From: Chryseobacterium jejuense
GTDB taxonomy: Bacteria; Bacteroidota; Bacteroidia; Flavobacteriales; Weeksellaceae
Length of the DNA: 64,000 nt
Direction of reading: 5' to 3'
Assembly (NCBI RefSeq): GCF_900100075.1
Contig: NZ_FNEG01000001.1
Coordinates: 930,001-994,000 of the forward strand
Shown: positions 42,647 through 50,485 of the stretch, one piece after another
How positions within the stretch are numbered: position 1 is the stretch's first letter
Layout: the number at the start of each line of letters is the position of its first letter
The notes under the pieces: generated by a model
What the model was told of the DNA's origin: nothing
Seen by the model: only the letters and a program-made list of their open reading frames with translations
Database searches by the model: none
Made by a program: the position numbers and the translations under genes

Positions 42647-43519
42647 GGCCTGATACCAATCTTCCACTGCAAGATATCTTCCGATTGTTTGGATACAGTA
42701 AGCAAGCTTATTACAAAAGGAAGAAACAACCTGATTCTAGAAATCATCAAGACAGGATTATAGAATTGGTGTTATCAATTCGTAAAAAGATGCCTAAAAT
42801 AGGTACTCGAAAACTTTACGTCTTACTTAAGAATGATTTTGAAAAAGAGAATCTTCAAGTAGGGAGAGATCAGTTGTTTAAGATTTTAAGAGCCAATTTA
42901 TCTTTTAATCCCCAGAAGACATAGCTATTGTAAAACAACGAACTCCAGACATTGGATGAAGAAATATCCCAATATCATCAAAGAGAAGGAGCTGGAATGT
43001 TTCGAGAAGGGATGGGTTGCAGATATTACCTATCTAAAGGCTAAAGAGAGAAATTATTATCTCCATTTAATTACTGATGCTTATTCAAAAAAAATTGTCG
43101 GCTATGAATTGAGTGATAATCTACAGACAAGTTCTACATTGAAAGCATTAAAACAAGCCATAAAGAATCGAGTCTACAAGCATTCTTTAATTCATCATTC
43201 AGATAGAGGTTTACCGTATTGTAGTAGAGGATATACTTAAATTCTCATTAGCATGACCGAGAACTCGGATCCCTATGGAAATGCCATAGCGGAAAGAGTG
43301 AATGGTATTTTGAAATATGAGTTTGGATTGATTGACATCTTTGAAGACTTTAAAAATCTCTCACAACAGCTTGATCAATCAATCTATTATTACAATAATG
43401 TAAGACCTTATTTTTCTTTGAATTATAATATTCCAAGCCAAGTGCACATGAAAAATAATGTAAAATTAAAAACCTATAAAAAACAAAATCAGAATAGGAA
43501 AATTCCTACTCTGATTTAA
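42646..43519 (+). pseudogene. Remnant of IS3 orfB transposase
   Basis: Three open pieces follow: 42685-42924 (FGYSKQAYYKRKKQPDSRNH), 42956-43240 (GWVADITYLKAKE with the first catalytic Asp; HHSDRG with the second) and 43253-43519 (DPYGNAIAERVNGILKYEFG with the Glu). A frameshift lies between 42924 and 42956 and a nonsense TAA at 43238, so no full DDE transposase is made. Confidence 0.8.
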
Positions 43520-43568
43520 GTATAGTTGAGTTATTAAACTAGTCAACTTTTTTCAGGACTAGTCAATT

Positions 43569-46508
43569 TTAGTAACCAAATATTTCAGTGAGATTGAGTT
43601 TTTTCACCTCACCCAGTTTCTGCATATCGGTTTCATTTACTTTGTTTTGAGCTGCCACAATGCAATATGTGTAATTTTTGTTTTTCATTTCTTTATCATG
43701 GAAAGTATTGATGTCAGCAAAAGACAGTTTTGGTGCCTGTTCATAGACGTTCTTTCTGATATCTGAATTATTTCCAAGCCTTTGGGCTTTCAGATAAGAG
43801 AAAATAATACCATCCTGAGAAATTCTTTCAGAAGCGATAGTTTTTTTCAATCCGCTTTTGGCTGTTTCAAATAATTGCTCTGATTTTGGCAGGGTAGTCA
43901 AAAGCTCATTCATGGCAGATGAAGCCTCATTGAATTTATCAGCCTGAGTTCCTACATAAGCCATAATACTGTTTTTATCTTCCTTCTTGCTTGGAAGAGC
44001 AAAGTAAGAATAAGTAGAATACGCTAATGCTTTAGATTCTCTGATCGTCTGGAAAACAATAGATCCCATTCCGCCTCCAAAGTAGTTGTTGAATAAACTT
44101 ACAGTAGGAGTAATGGTTGAGTTGTACTGTTCAGAGTTTCTAGCCCAGAAAATCTCAGCCTGTACCATGTCATAATGCGCAAATAAGACCTTGTTCTTAT
44201 CGGTCGGGATCTGTGTAAAGGTTTTAGCCTTTGGAAGTTCCTTAAGCGCTGCAGGAAGTTTGTGGATAGGTTTTAAAGAAGCAACAGTTTCTGCTCCTGT
44301 TTTAGGTCCATAATACAGTACTTTATGCTTGAAGTTGAATAAATCATGAAGGATATTCACAAGATCTTCAGCTTTTAAAGCATCCAGTTCAGGATCACTC
44401 AAAACATTGTTGAATGGATTCTGTGCTCCGTATTGTGCGTAGCTTCTTAATCCGGCCATAATGGTTGCTTTATTTTGCTTGGCATTAGCTCTGGCTTTCT
44501 TAAGTCTTGTTTTGTAGGCATCTAATGCTGCTTGATCTGCTTTAGAGTTTTTAATCAGATCTTCAAATAAAGCAATGGTTTTATCAAAGTTTTCGTTTAA
44601 ACCTTCTAATGAAACATATGTTTCTTCATTGGCTGCACTAACTTTAAAGCTTGATGCTAATTTGTAAAACTCTCTGCTGATAGTTTCAGATGATTTATCA
44701 TTGGTTCCTAAATACTGCAGATATTCTGCTGCCAACGGAAGCATTTTGTTGTTCCATTTTCCGGAATCAAAGTGATAATACATTCTGAATAGAGCATTGT
44801 CTGTATTTTTTACAGAAAGTACATCTACATCACCCAGTTTATTTTTAGCAATGTCCTTATCATAGTTTAACCATACTGGAGCAATTGCTTTTTCAGGCAT
44901 TTCATCAATCTTTTTCAGGAAAGAGGATTGGTCTTCTCTGTTTACTGAAACAGGAGTGATGGTTGGTTTGTCAACCTTTACAATACTCTTATCTTCACCT
45001 TTTTTCTTGTAAACCCCTACATAATTATTGTTCTGAAGATATTTGGAAACGAAATCCATAATATCTTTCTTGGTAAGCTTAGAGATTTCTTCAATATACT
45101 CCAGGTTTGCTTTATGATCTACTTCAGAAGTAAATTCATCCATTAAGAGGCTTGCTCTTGAAGAATATTTTTCATCCTTTTGAATAGTATTTTTCTTTTC
45201 ATTGTTAACGATCGACTGAATAAGATCATCAGAGAAATCTCCTTTTCTTAATTTATCGATTTCCTGAAGAAGAAGATTTTTCACTTCATCCAAAGACTGT
45301 CCCTCAGTCGGTTTCCCTTGAAGAAGCAATACTGAATAATCCTTTAAAGCATATGGGAATGCGTAAGCAGCCAATAGCTTTTGTTTTTTTACAAGATCAA
45401 GGTCAATTAACCCAGCCTGTCCGTTGGTAAGCATGCTTCCTACGAAATTTAACAGCCTTGCATCTTTGGTGGAAGCACCGGGAAATCTGAAACCAAGCAT
45501 CACGCTTTCAGAATCAGGACCTATCACTTCTTTTATTACAGGAGATGTAATTGCTTTTTCCTGTCCTATAACATATTCAGGAACCTGTTTAGATTTCATG
45601 TAAGAGAAAGCCTTGTCAATCTTGGCAATCACTTCATCCGGATTGAAATCTCCGGACATAATGATTCCCATATTGTTAGGAACGTAATAATTGTTGTAGT
45701 ATTCTCTGATGGCATGTAGAGAAGGATTTTTCAGGTGCTCAATAGTTCCGATGGTAGTCTGCTTTCCATAATTGTTATTAGGGAAAAGATTGGCAAACAT
45801 CATATCGTAAACCTTGTCTCCATCATCGTCCAGCGATCTGTTTTTCTCTTCATATACTGCTTCAAGCTCTGTATGGAACAATCTAAGAATAGGTTCTCTG
45901 AATCTTTCTGATTGTAGCGTAAGGAATTTATCAACAACATTAGAAGGAATATCTTCTGTGTACACTGTTTGTTCAAAAGAAGTGAAGGCGTTAGTACCGT
46001 CACCTCCCATACCAGCCATCATTTTGTCGTATTCATTGGCAATCGCGTATTTAGCAGCCTCTCCGGAAACCCTGTCGATTTCTTTATAGATCTCCTTTCT
46101 TTTAGCTTCATCCTTTGTCTGATTGTATTTCTCGTAAAGAGCATCAATCTGATCTAAAAGAGGTTTTTCTTTAGCCCAATCTTTAGACCCGAATTCGTTG
46201 GTTCCTTTAAAAAGCATGTGTTCCAGATAATGGGCAAGACCTGTGTGATCTGCAGGGTCTGTTTTACTTCCTGCTTTGGTGGCAATATATGTCTGGATTC
46301 TCGGTTCCTTGTTGGTTGGACTCAGAATAACCGTTAATCCGTTTTTTAAAGTATAATATCTTGCCGCAGTAGGATCATTGGTAACAAACTTATATTTGTA
46401 CCCGTTGGAAGTAGCTTCTTTCCATTGATAATCCTGTCCGAAAGCATGGCCTGCAAAGCTTGCTGCTGCAATACTTGTGACGATGGTTAGTTTTTTAAAC
46501 AGATTCAT
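43569..46508 (-). CDS. M16 family zinc metallopeptidase (paralogue 3)
   Basis: 979 residues, signal peptide (ending AGHAFGQ), HYLEH at 93-97 and third ligand in HTELEAVYEEKNRSLDDDGD. It is the most divergent of the three (QYLGTNDKSSETISREFYKL, LKPIHKLPAALKELPKAKTF) and sits directly downstream of the aminotransferase gene with a 35-nt gap. It therefore holds the original 5' neighbour, while paralogue 1 holds the original 3' neighbour ahpC. A dead IS lies 7 nt past its stop and has displaced its terminator. Confidence 0.93.
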   Translation of the reverse strand: MNLFKKLTIVTSIAAASFAGHAFGQDYQWKEATSNGYKYKFVTNDPTAARYYTLKNGLTVILSPTNKEPRIQTYIATKAGSKTDPADHTGLAHYLEHMLFKGTNEFGSKDWAKEKPLLDQIDALYEKYNQTKDEAKRKEIYKEIDRVSGEAAKYAIANEYDKMMAGMGGDGTNAFTSFEQTVYTEDIPSNVVDKFLTLQSERFREPILRLFHTELEAVYEEKNRSLDDDGDKVYDMMFANLFPNNNYGKQTTIGTIEHLKNPSLHAIREYYNNYYVPNNMGIIMSGDFNPDEVIAKIDKAFSYMKSKQVPEYVIGQEKAITSPVIKEVIGPDSESVMLGFRFPGASTKDARLLNFVGSMLTNGQAGLIDLDLVKKQKLLAAYAFPYALKDYSVLLLQGKPTEGQSLDEVKNLLLQEIDKLRKGDFSDDLIQSIVNNEKKNTIQKDEKYSSRASLLMDEFTSEVDHKANLEYIEEISKLTKKDIMDFVSKYLQNNNYVGVYKKKGEDKSIVKVDKPTITPVSVNREDQSSFLKKIDEMPEKAIAPVWLNYDKDIAKNKLGDVDVLSVKNTDNALFRMYYHFDSGKWNNKMLPLAAEYLQYLGTNDKSSETISREFYKLASSFKVSAANEETYVSLEGLNENFDKTIALFEDLIKNSKADQAALDAYKTRLKKARANAKQNKATIMAGLRSYAQYGAQNPFNNVLSDPELDALKAEDLVNILHDLFNFKHKVLYYGPKTGAETVASLKPIHKLPAALKELPKAKTFTQIPTDKNKVLFAHYDMVQAEIFWARNSEQYNSTITPTVSLFNNYFGGGMGSIVFQTIRESKALAYSTYSYFALPSKKEDKNSIMAYVGTQADKFNEASSAMNELLTTLPKSEQLFETAKSGLKKTIASERISQDGIIFSYLKAQRLGNNSDIRKNVYEQAPKLSFADINTFHDKEMKNKNYTYCIVAAQNKVNETDMQKLGEVKKLNLTEIFGY

Positions 46509-46543
46509 TGTTTTGGTTGTGTTTTATTTTAGTTTTTAAATTC

Positions 46544-47737
46544 TTAATTGAATTGCGCTAACAAATCTTTGATTCTTCTCATAGCTTCTCTTAATTCCTC
46601 TTCAGAAGCTGCATAAGAGAATCTGATACATTCCGGACTTCCGAAAGAGAATCCTCCAACACATCCTACATGAGCGTTTTCCAATATGAACATAGCGAAA
46701 TCATCAGAGTTTTTAATTTCAGTCCCATTCAACGTTTTTCCGATATAATGCGAAATATCCGGGAAGAAGTAGAAAGCAGCCTTTGGAAGCAATACTTTAA
46801 ATCCTGGAATTTCCTGGATAAGTTCATACACAAGATCTCTTCTCTTTTTGAAAGCGTCAATCATGTATCTGTATTCTGATGGATCGGTTTTTAAAGCCAC
46901 GATAGAAGCTCTCTGCGCTACAGTATTAGCACCGCTGGTCATTTGTCCCTGTACTTTTTCACAAGCTTTAGCTAACCATTCAGGACATGCAGAATATCCG
47001 ATTCTCCATCCGGTCATGGCGAAAGCTTTTGACATTCCGTTAATTACTGCGGTCTGTTCATATACTTCAGGGAACTGAGCAATGGAAGTGGTTTTTGTTT
47101 CATAGTTGATGAATTCATAGATTTCATCTGAAATAATAGTCACATTAGGGTATTTAGCAACCACTTTAGCAATAGATTTCAATTCATCGTAAGTGTAATA
47201 TCCTCCTGATGGATTACACGGTGAGCTGAAAAGGATCGCTTTTGTTTTATCAGTAATCGCTTCTTCAAGTTGTTCAGCAGTTACTTTGAAATCTGTAACA
47301 TAAGAAGTAGGAAGCATTACAGAAGCTCCACCCATCATTTTAACCATTTCATCGTAGCTTACCCAATAAGGTGCAGGAAGTAAAACTTCATCACCATCAT
47401 TGATAATAGCTGCTAAAACGTTTAAGATAGCCTGTTTTGCACCATTTGAAACACAGATCTGAGTAGGTTTGTACTCCAGATGGTTATCTCTTTTTAATTT
47501 ATAAGCAATAGCTTCACGCAATTCCAGAAATCCAGGAACAGGAGAATAGTGGCTGTAATTTTGATTAATGGCATCGAATGCTGCCTGTTTGATATTATCC
47601 GGTACATCAAAATCCGGTTCACCAAGGGTTAAGCTGATCACATCAATTCCGTTCGCCTTCATTTCCCTTGCTTTATTAGACATTACAAAAGTCTGTGAGT
47701 ATCCTAGTCTTTTTACTCTATCTGAAAGTTTGTCCAT
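46544..47737 (-). CDS. Pyridoxal-phosphate aminotransferase, aspartate type
   Basis: The 397-residue class I aminotransferase shows ISLTLGEPDFDVPDNIKQAA, NGAKQAILNVLAAIINDGDE, SPCNPSGGYYTYDELK, ISDEIYEFINY, INGMSKAFAMTGWRIGYSAC (Schiff-base Lys) and a final FSFGSPECIRFSYAASEEEL with the substrate Arg. This is the subgroup Ib aspartate/prephenate aminotransferase pattern. It is the first gene of the M16 direction and is probably cotranscribed with paralogue 3. Fragments of it lie between the M16 genes. Confidence 0.92.
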   Translation of the reverse strand: MDKLSDRVKRLGYSQTFVMSNKAREMKANGIDVISLTLGEPDFDVPDNIKQAAFDAINQNYSHYSPVPGFLELREAIAYKLKRDNHLEYKPTQICVSNGAKQAILNVLAAIINDGDEVLLPAPYWVSYDEMVKMMGGASVMLPTSYVTDFKVTAEQLEEAITDKTKAILFSSPCNPSGGYYTYDELKSIAKVVAKYPNVTIISDEIYEFINYETKTTSIAQFPEVYEQTAVINGMSKAFAMTGWRIGYSACPEWLAKACEKVQGQMTSGANTVAQRASIVALKTDPSEYRYMIDAFKKRRDLVYELIQEIPGFKVLLPKAAFYFFPDISHYIGKTLNGTEIKNSDDFAMFILENAHVGCVGGFSFGSPECIRFSYAASEEELREAMRRIKDLLAQFN

Positions 47738-47757
47738 TGTATTTTTTTGAATTTTAA

Positions 47758-47765
47758 CAAATATA
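47758..47765 (-). promoter_or_regulatory. -7 box of the aminotransferase gene
   Basis: TATATTTG on the minus strand, 20 nt before the start codon. Confidence 0.45.
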
Positions 47766-47910
47766 TAATAAAAAGGCCTTGCAGGAGAAATAAAAAAGGG
47801 GCAGGTTTAAAGATTTTTATCAGGTTTCAAAGGTTTCACTATATTTGGAGTTAATGTTGTTTTTTGATACAATTTGTGTTGGAAACAAGATTTTAAAAAA
47901 ACTTAATTCC

Positions 47911-48756
47911 ATGAAAAAGATATATAAACTCTTATTTTTAGCATTAGCCTGTACCGTATCTGCCCAGAATTACCGCTTTGTGTATGAATACAAAATGAGA
48001 TCTGATATTGATCATAAAGATTCCCAGATTACAGATTATATGAATCTGGATTCAGACGGGAAGAAATCTTATTTTTATAATGCTGTTAAATATGAAAGAG
48101 ATTCTATTTATCTGGCAGATAAAGACCTTAAGGCACTGTTTAAGAGTAAAAATTATGACAGAAATTTAGGTTATATCATTGAAAAGGACTATTCAAAAAG
48201 AGAAGCCAATTTATATGATAAATATAAAACGGTAAATCTTGTTGTAGCGGATTCTGAAGGTCCAAAATGGTCTGTACAGAAAGAATTTTTAAATATCAAT
48301 GGAATGAATTGCCAGAAAGCCGTTACCCAGTACAAAGGAAGGGAATGGGAAGCTTGGTTTTCCAAGGATTACCCTATCAGCGATGGGCCTTATAAGTTTA
48401 ATGGTCTACCGGGGCTTGTCGTTAGAATTAAAGATGCAGATAATGATCATGTTTTTACTATGATTCAGGTGAAAAAAGTGAATTCGATATTTAGTTTTGT
48501 TCCTAAAAACAATAAAAAAATGACTGACCAGGAATACCGGAAACTTTTGAAAGATGACATATTTAGTCCTGAAGATATTGAAAGTATCAATATAGACGGG
48601 CAAGCAGGGAAAATGGGAATACAGTTGAAAGATGGATATGTTACTCAATTGGAACTGAGCCAGATTAAAAAAGCAGGGAAGGGAAATGAAGATGCGGAAT
48701 TGGGAAGACTGCTCAAAAAAAGTAATAATCCTATTGAAAAAGAAACGGTAAATTAA
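47911..48756 (+). CDS. GLPGLI family secreted protein
   Basis: Start chosen at 47911 to give the signal peptide MKKIYKLLFLALACTVSAQ; the open frame begins at 47845. The 281-residue protein carries the family hallmark NGLPGLVVRI near residue 167 and the upstream AWFSKDYPISDGPYKF. GLPGLI proteins are Bacteroidetes-specific, often several per genome, and their function is unknown; many lie near TonB or peptide systems. Confidence 0.88.
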   Translation: MKKIYKLLFLALACTVSAQNYRFVYEYKMRSDIDHKDSQITDYMNLDSDGKKSYFYNAVKYERDSIYLADKDLKALFKSKNYDRNLGYIIEKDYSKREANLYDKYKTVNLVVADSEGPKWSVQKEFLNINGMNCQKAVTQYKGREWEAWFSKDYPISDGPYKFNGLPGLVVRIKDADNDHVFTMIQVKKVNSIFSFVPKNNKKMTDQEYRKLLKDDIFSPEDIESINIDGQAGKMGIQLKDGYVTQLELSQIKKAGKGNEDAELGRLLKKSNNPIEKETVN

Positions 48757-48846
48757 AAAGAAACTTGTATTATTTTTTGAGATACTCTTTCTGAAAATTT
48801 GAATAAAGCCAATAAAAACTTATTTTTGCAGATTATAATAATTCAC

Positions 48847-49482
48847 ATGTCTACATCGTTACTATTAAAATATTTTCCGGATCTTACCGAAACACAGCTA
48901 GAACAGTTTGCAAAGCTGGAAACCCTGTACAATGAATGGAATGAAAAGATCAACGTAATTTCCAGAAAAGATATGGAATCGTTGTATGAAAAGCACGTTC
49001 TTCACTCGTTAGGAATTGCTAAAGTGATGGAATTTGCTCCCGGAACGAAAGTATTGGATATCGGAACCGGAGGCGGTTTTCCAGGAATCCCATTGGCCAT
49101 TCTTTTCCCGGATACAGAATTTACCCTGATTGACTCTATTGGGAAGAAAATTAGCGTAGTGAATGCTGTAGCGGAAGGAGTGGGACTGAAAAATGTAACA
49201 GCCATCCACGGAAGAGCGGAAAAACTAAAAGAAAAATTCCACTTTGTAGTCAGCAGAGCGGTAACTCAGATGCCAGAATTCTTAAGATGGCTGAAAGGAA
49301 AATTTGAAAAAGAACAGTTTAACCCTAAACATAACGGGATTTTATATTTAAAAGGTGGAGATCTTGCTGAAGAACTTGCCGGACTTAAATGTGAAATTTT
49401 TAATCTGAAACACTATTTTGATGGAGAATTCTTTGATACTAAAAAAGTAGTTTATGTATCAAAAGGAAATTTTAATTCCTAA
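48847..49482 (+). CDS. rsmG: 16S rRNA (guanine527-N7)-methyltransferase
   Basis: Start set at ATG 48847 (MSTSLLLKYFPDLTETQLEQ), which fits the family N-terminus; the frame begins upstream at a TTG. The 211-residue SAM methyltransferase has NEWNEKINVISRKDMESLYE, LDIGTGGGFPGIPLAILFP and VVSRAVTQMPEFLRW. It modifies the 530 loop of 16S rRNA; loss gives low-level streptomycin resistance in other bacteria. Single gene. Confidence 0.94.
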   Translation: MSTSLLLKYFPDLTETQLEQFAKLETLYNEWNEKINVISRKDMESLYEKHVLHSLGIAKVMEFAPGTKVLDIGTGGGFPGIPLAILFPDTEFTLIDSIGKKISVVNAVAEGVGLKNVTAIHGRAEKLKEKFHFVVSRAVTQMPEFLRWLKGKFEKEQFNPKHNGILYLKGGDLAEELAGLKCEIFNLKHYFDGEFFDTKKVVYVSKGNFNS

Positions 49483-49544
49483 TTTTATTTAAATTAGGAA
49501 TATTTTTGCTAAATATGCATTGATAATCAGAAAATTAAAAGATT

Positions 49545-49949
49545 ATGAAAAAGCTTCTAAATATTGGATTTTCAGCATTATTGTTTGGTTTTGTATTGGT
49601 TTCGTGTAACGATGATGATTATCAAACGATCGAATCCATAGATAAGGTCAAAATAGACAGTGTAAAGATTACCAATGATACTATGGATATCTTTGCAATA
49701 CAGCATATTAAAACATATTCCACTTATTCATCTCAGTGCCAGGGCTTTTATGCCTATGATTATATTTATGAGGGCAATTTTAAAAGAACTGTGACCGCCT
49801 ATAAGTATATTTCCAATGGTCCTTGTGCTCAAAAAAGCTATTCAGCAGTTAATCAGATTAATTTCAATCCACAGAGAATAGGGAAGTATACTTTTACTTT
49901 CTGGAACGGAGGAAATAACTGGATTACAAAAACGATTGTAGTGAAATAA
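49545..49949 (+). CDS. Small lipoprotein of unknown function
   Basis: The 134-residue product has a lipobox (LVSC, residues about 18-21) followed by NDDDY, the acidic sequence that in Bacteroidetes often directs lipoproteins to the surface. The rest is predicted beta sandwich (IGKYTFTFWNGGNNWITKTI). Its stop overlaps the ATG of the next gene (TAATG), so the two are cotranslated. No family was recognised. Confidence 0.75.
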   Translation: MKKLLNIGFSALLFGFVLVSCNDDDYQTIESIDKVKIDSVKITNDTMDIFAIQHIKTYSTYSSQCQGFYAYDYIYEGNFKRTVTAYKYISNGPCAQKSYSAVNQINFNPQRIGKYTFTFWNGGNNWITKTIVVK

Positions 49950-50485
49950 TGAAATTGACCTTTGTATTCTGTCTGTTGGCAGCCAATGTTGTGTCTGGAC
50001 AGAAAATGATCTGGAAGGAAGAACAAAAGCTGGTATGGGATAATTTTAAAAGTCCTGTCAACAGAAGAAATAATCCGGATGTTGCAGCGTATACCAATTG
50101 TGGTTGGGAATATTCTGTGGTGAAATCCAGCAATCCGAAGTCACCGGTGAAGATTGAAATAAAGACGATATTCAACGAAGATAAATCGTGGAAAGACGTT
50201 AAAAAAATCAATGATTATATTTTGCTGCATGAGCAGAAACACTTTGATATTGCAGAACTTTTTGTAAGGAAATTCAGGAAATCTGTTGCTGAAAAGATCA
50301 GAAATTCCGGTGATTACAACAGGTTATTTAAATCAATTTATAATACAATATCCATTGGATATAAAAGCTTCCAGATGGCCTATGACAAAGATACCCGTCA
50401 TGGAATGGATGAAGTAAAACAGGCAGAATACAATGCTGCCATCTCTCAAGAATTAGAAAACCTTAAAAGCTACCAAGCCCTTTGA
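49949..50485 (+). CDS. DUF922 secreted zincin-like protein
   Basis: The 178-residue protein has a signal peptide (MKLTFVFCLLAANVVSGQ) and a DUF922-like domain with the zinc-binding HEXXH motif HEQKH (residues 94-98) in YILLHEQKHFDIAELFVRKF. A W-rich N-terminal part (IWKEEQKLVWDNFKS) is typical of the family. It is likely a periplasmic metalloprotease of unknown target. It overlaps the lipoprotein upstream by one base and the nuclease gene downstream by four. Confidence 0.8.
   Translation: MKLTFVFCLLAANVVSGQKMIWKEEQKLVWDNFKSPVNRRNNPDVAAYTNCGWEYSVVKSSNPKSPVKIEIKTIFNEDKSWKDVKKINDYILLHEQKHFDIAELFVRKFRKSVAEKIRNSGDYNRLFKSIYNTISIGYKSFQMAYDKDTRHGMDEVKQAEYNAAISQELENLKSYQAL

Larger units (their letters stand above)
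42246..43562 (+). mobile_element. Degenerate IS3-type insertion sequence
   Basis: The element is 1317 bp, bounded by 23-bp inverted repeats (42246-42268 and 43540-43562) with two mismatches and a core TCCTGAAAAA. It holds remains of an orfA and a DDE orfB in the IS3-family order, both broken. It lies between the second junction fossil and the third M16 stop (7 nt away). I could not make out a clear target-site duplication. Confidence 0.8.
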
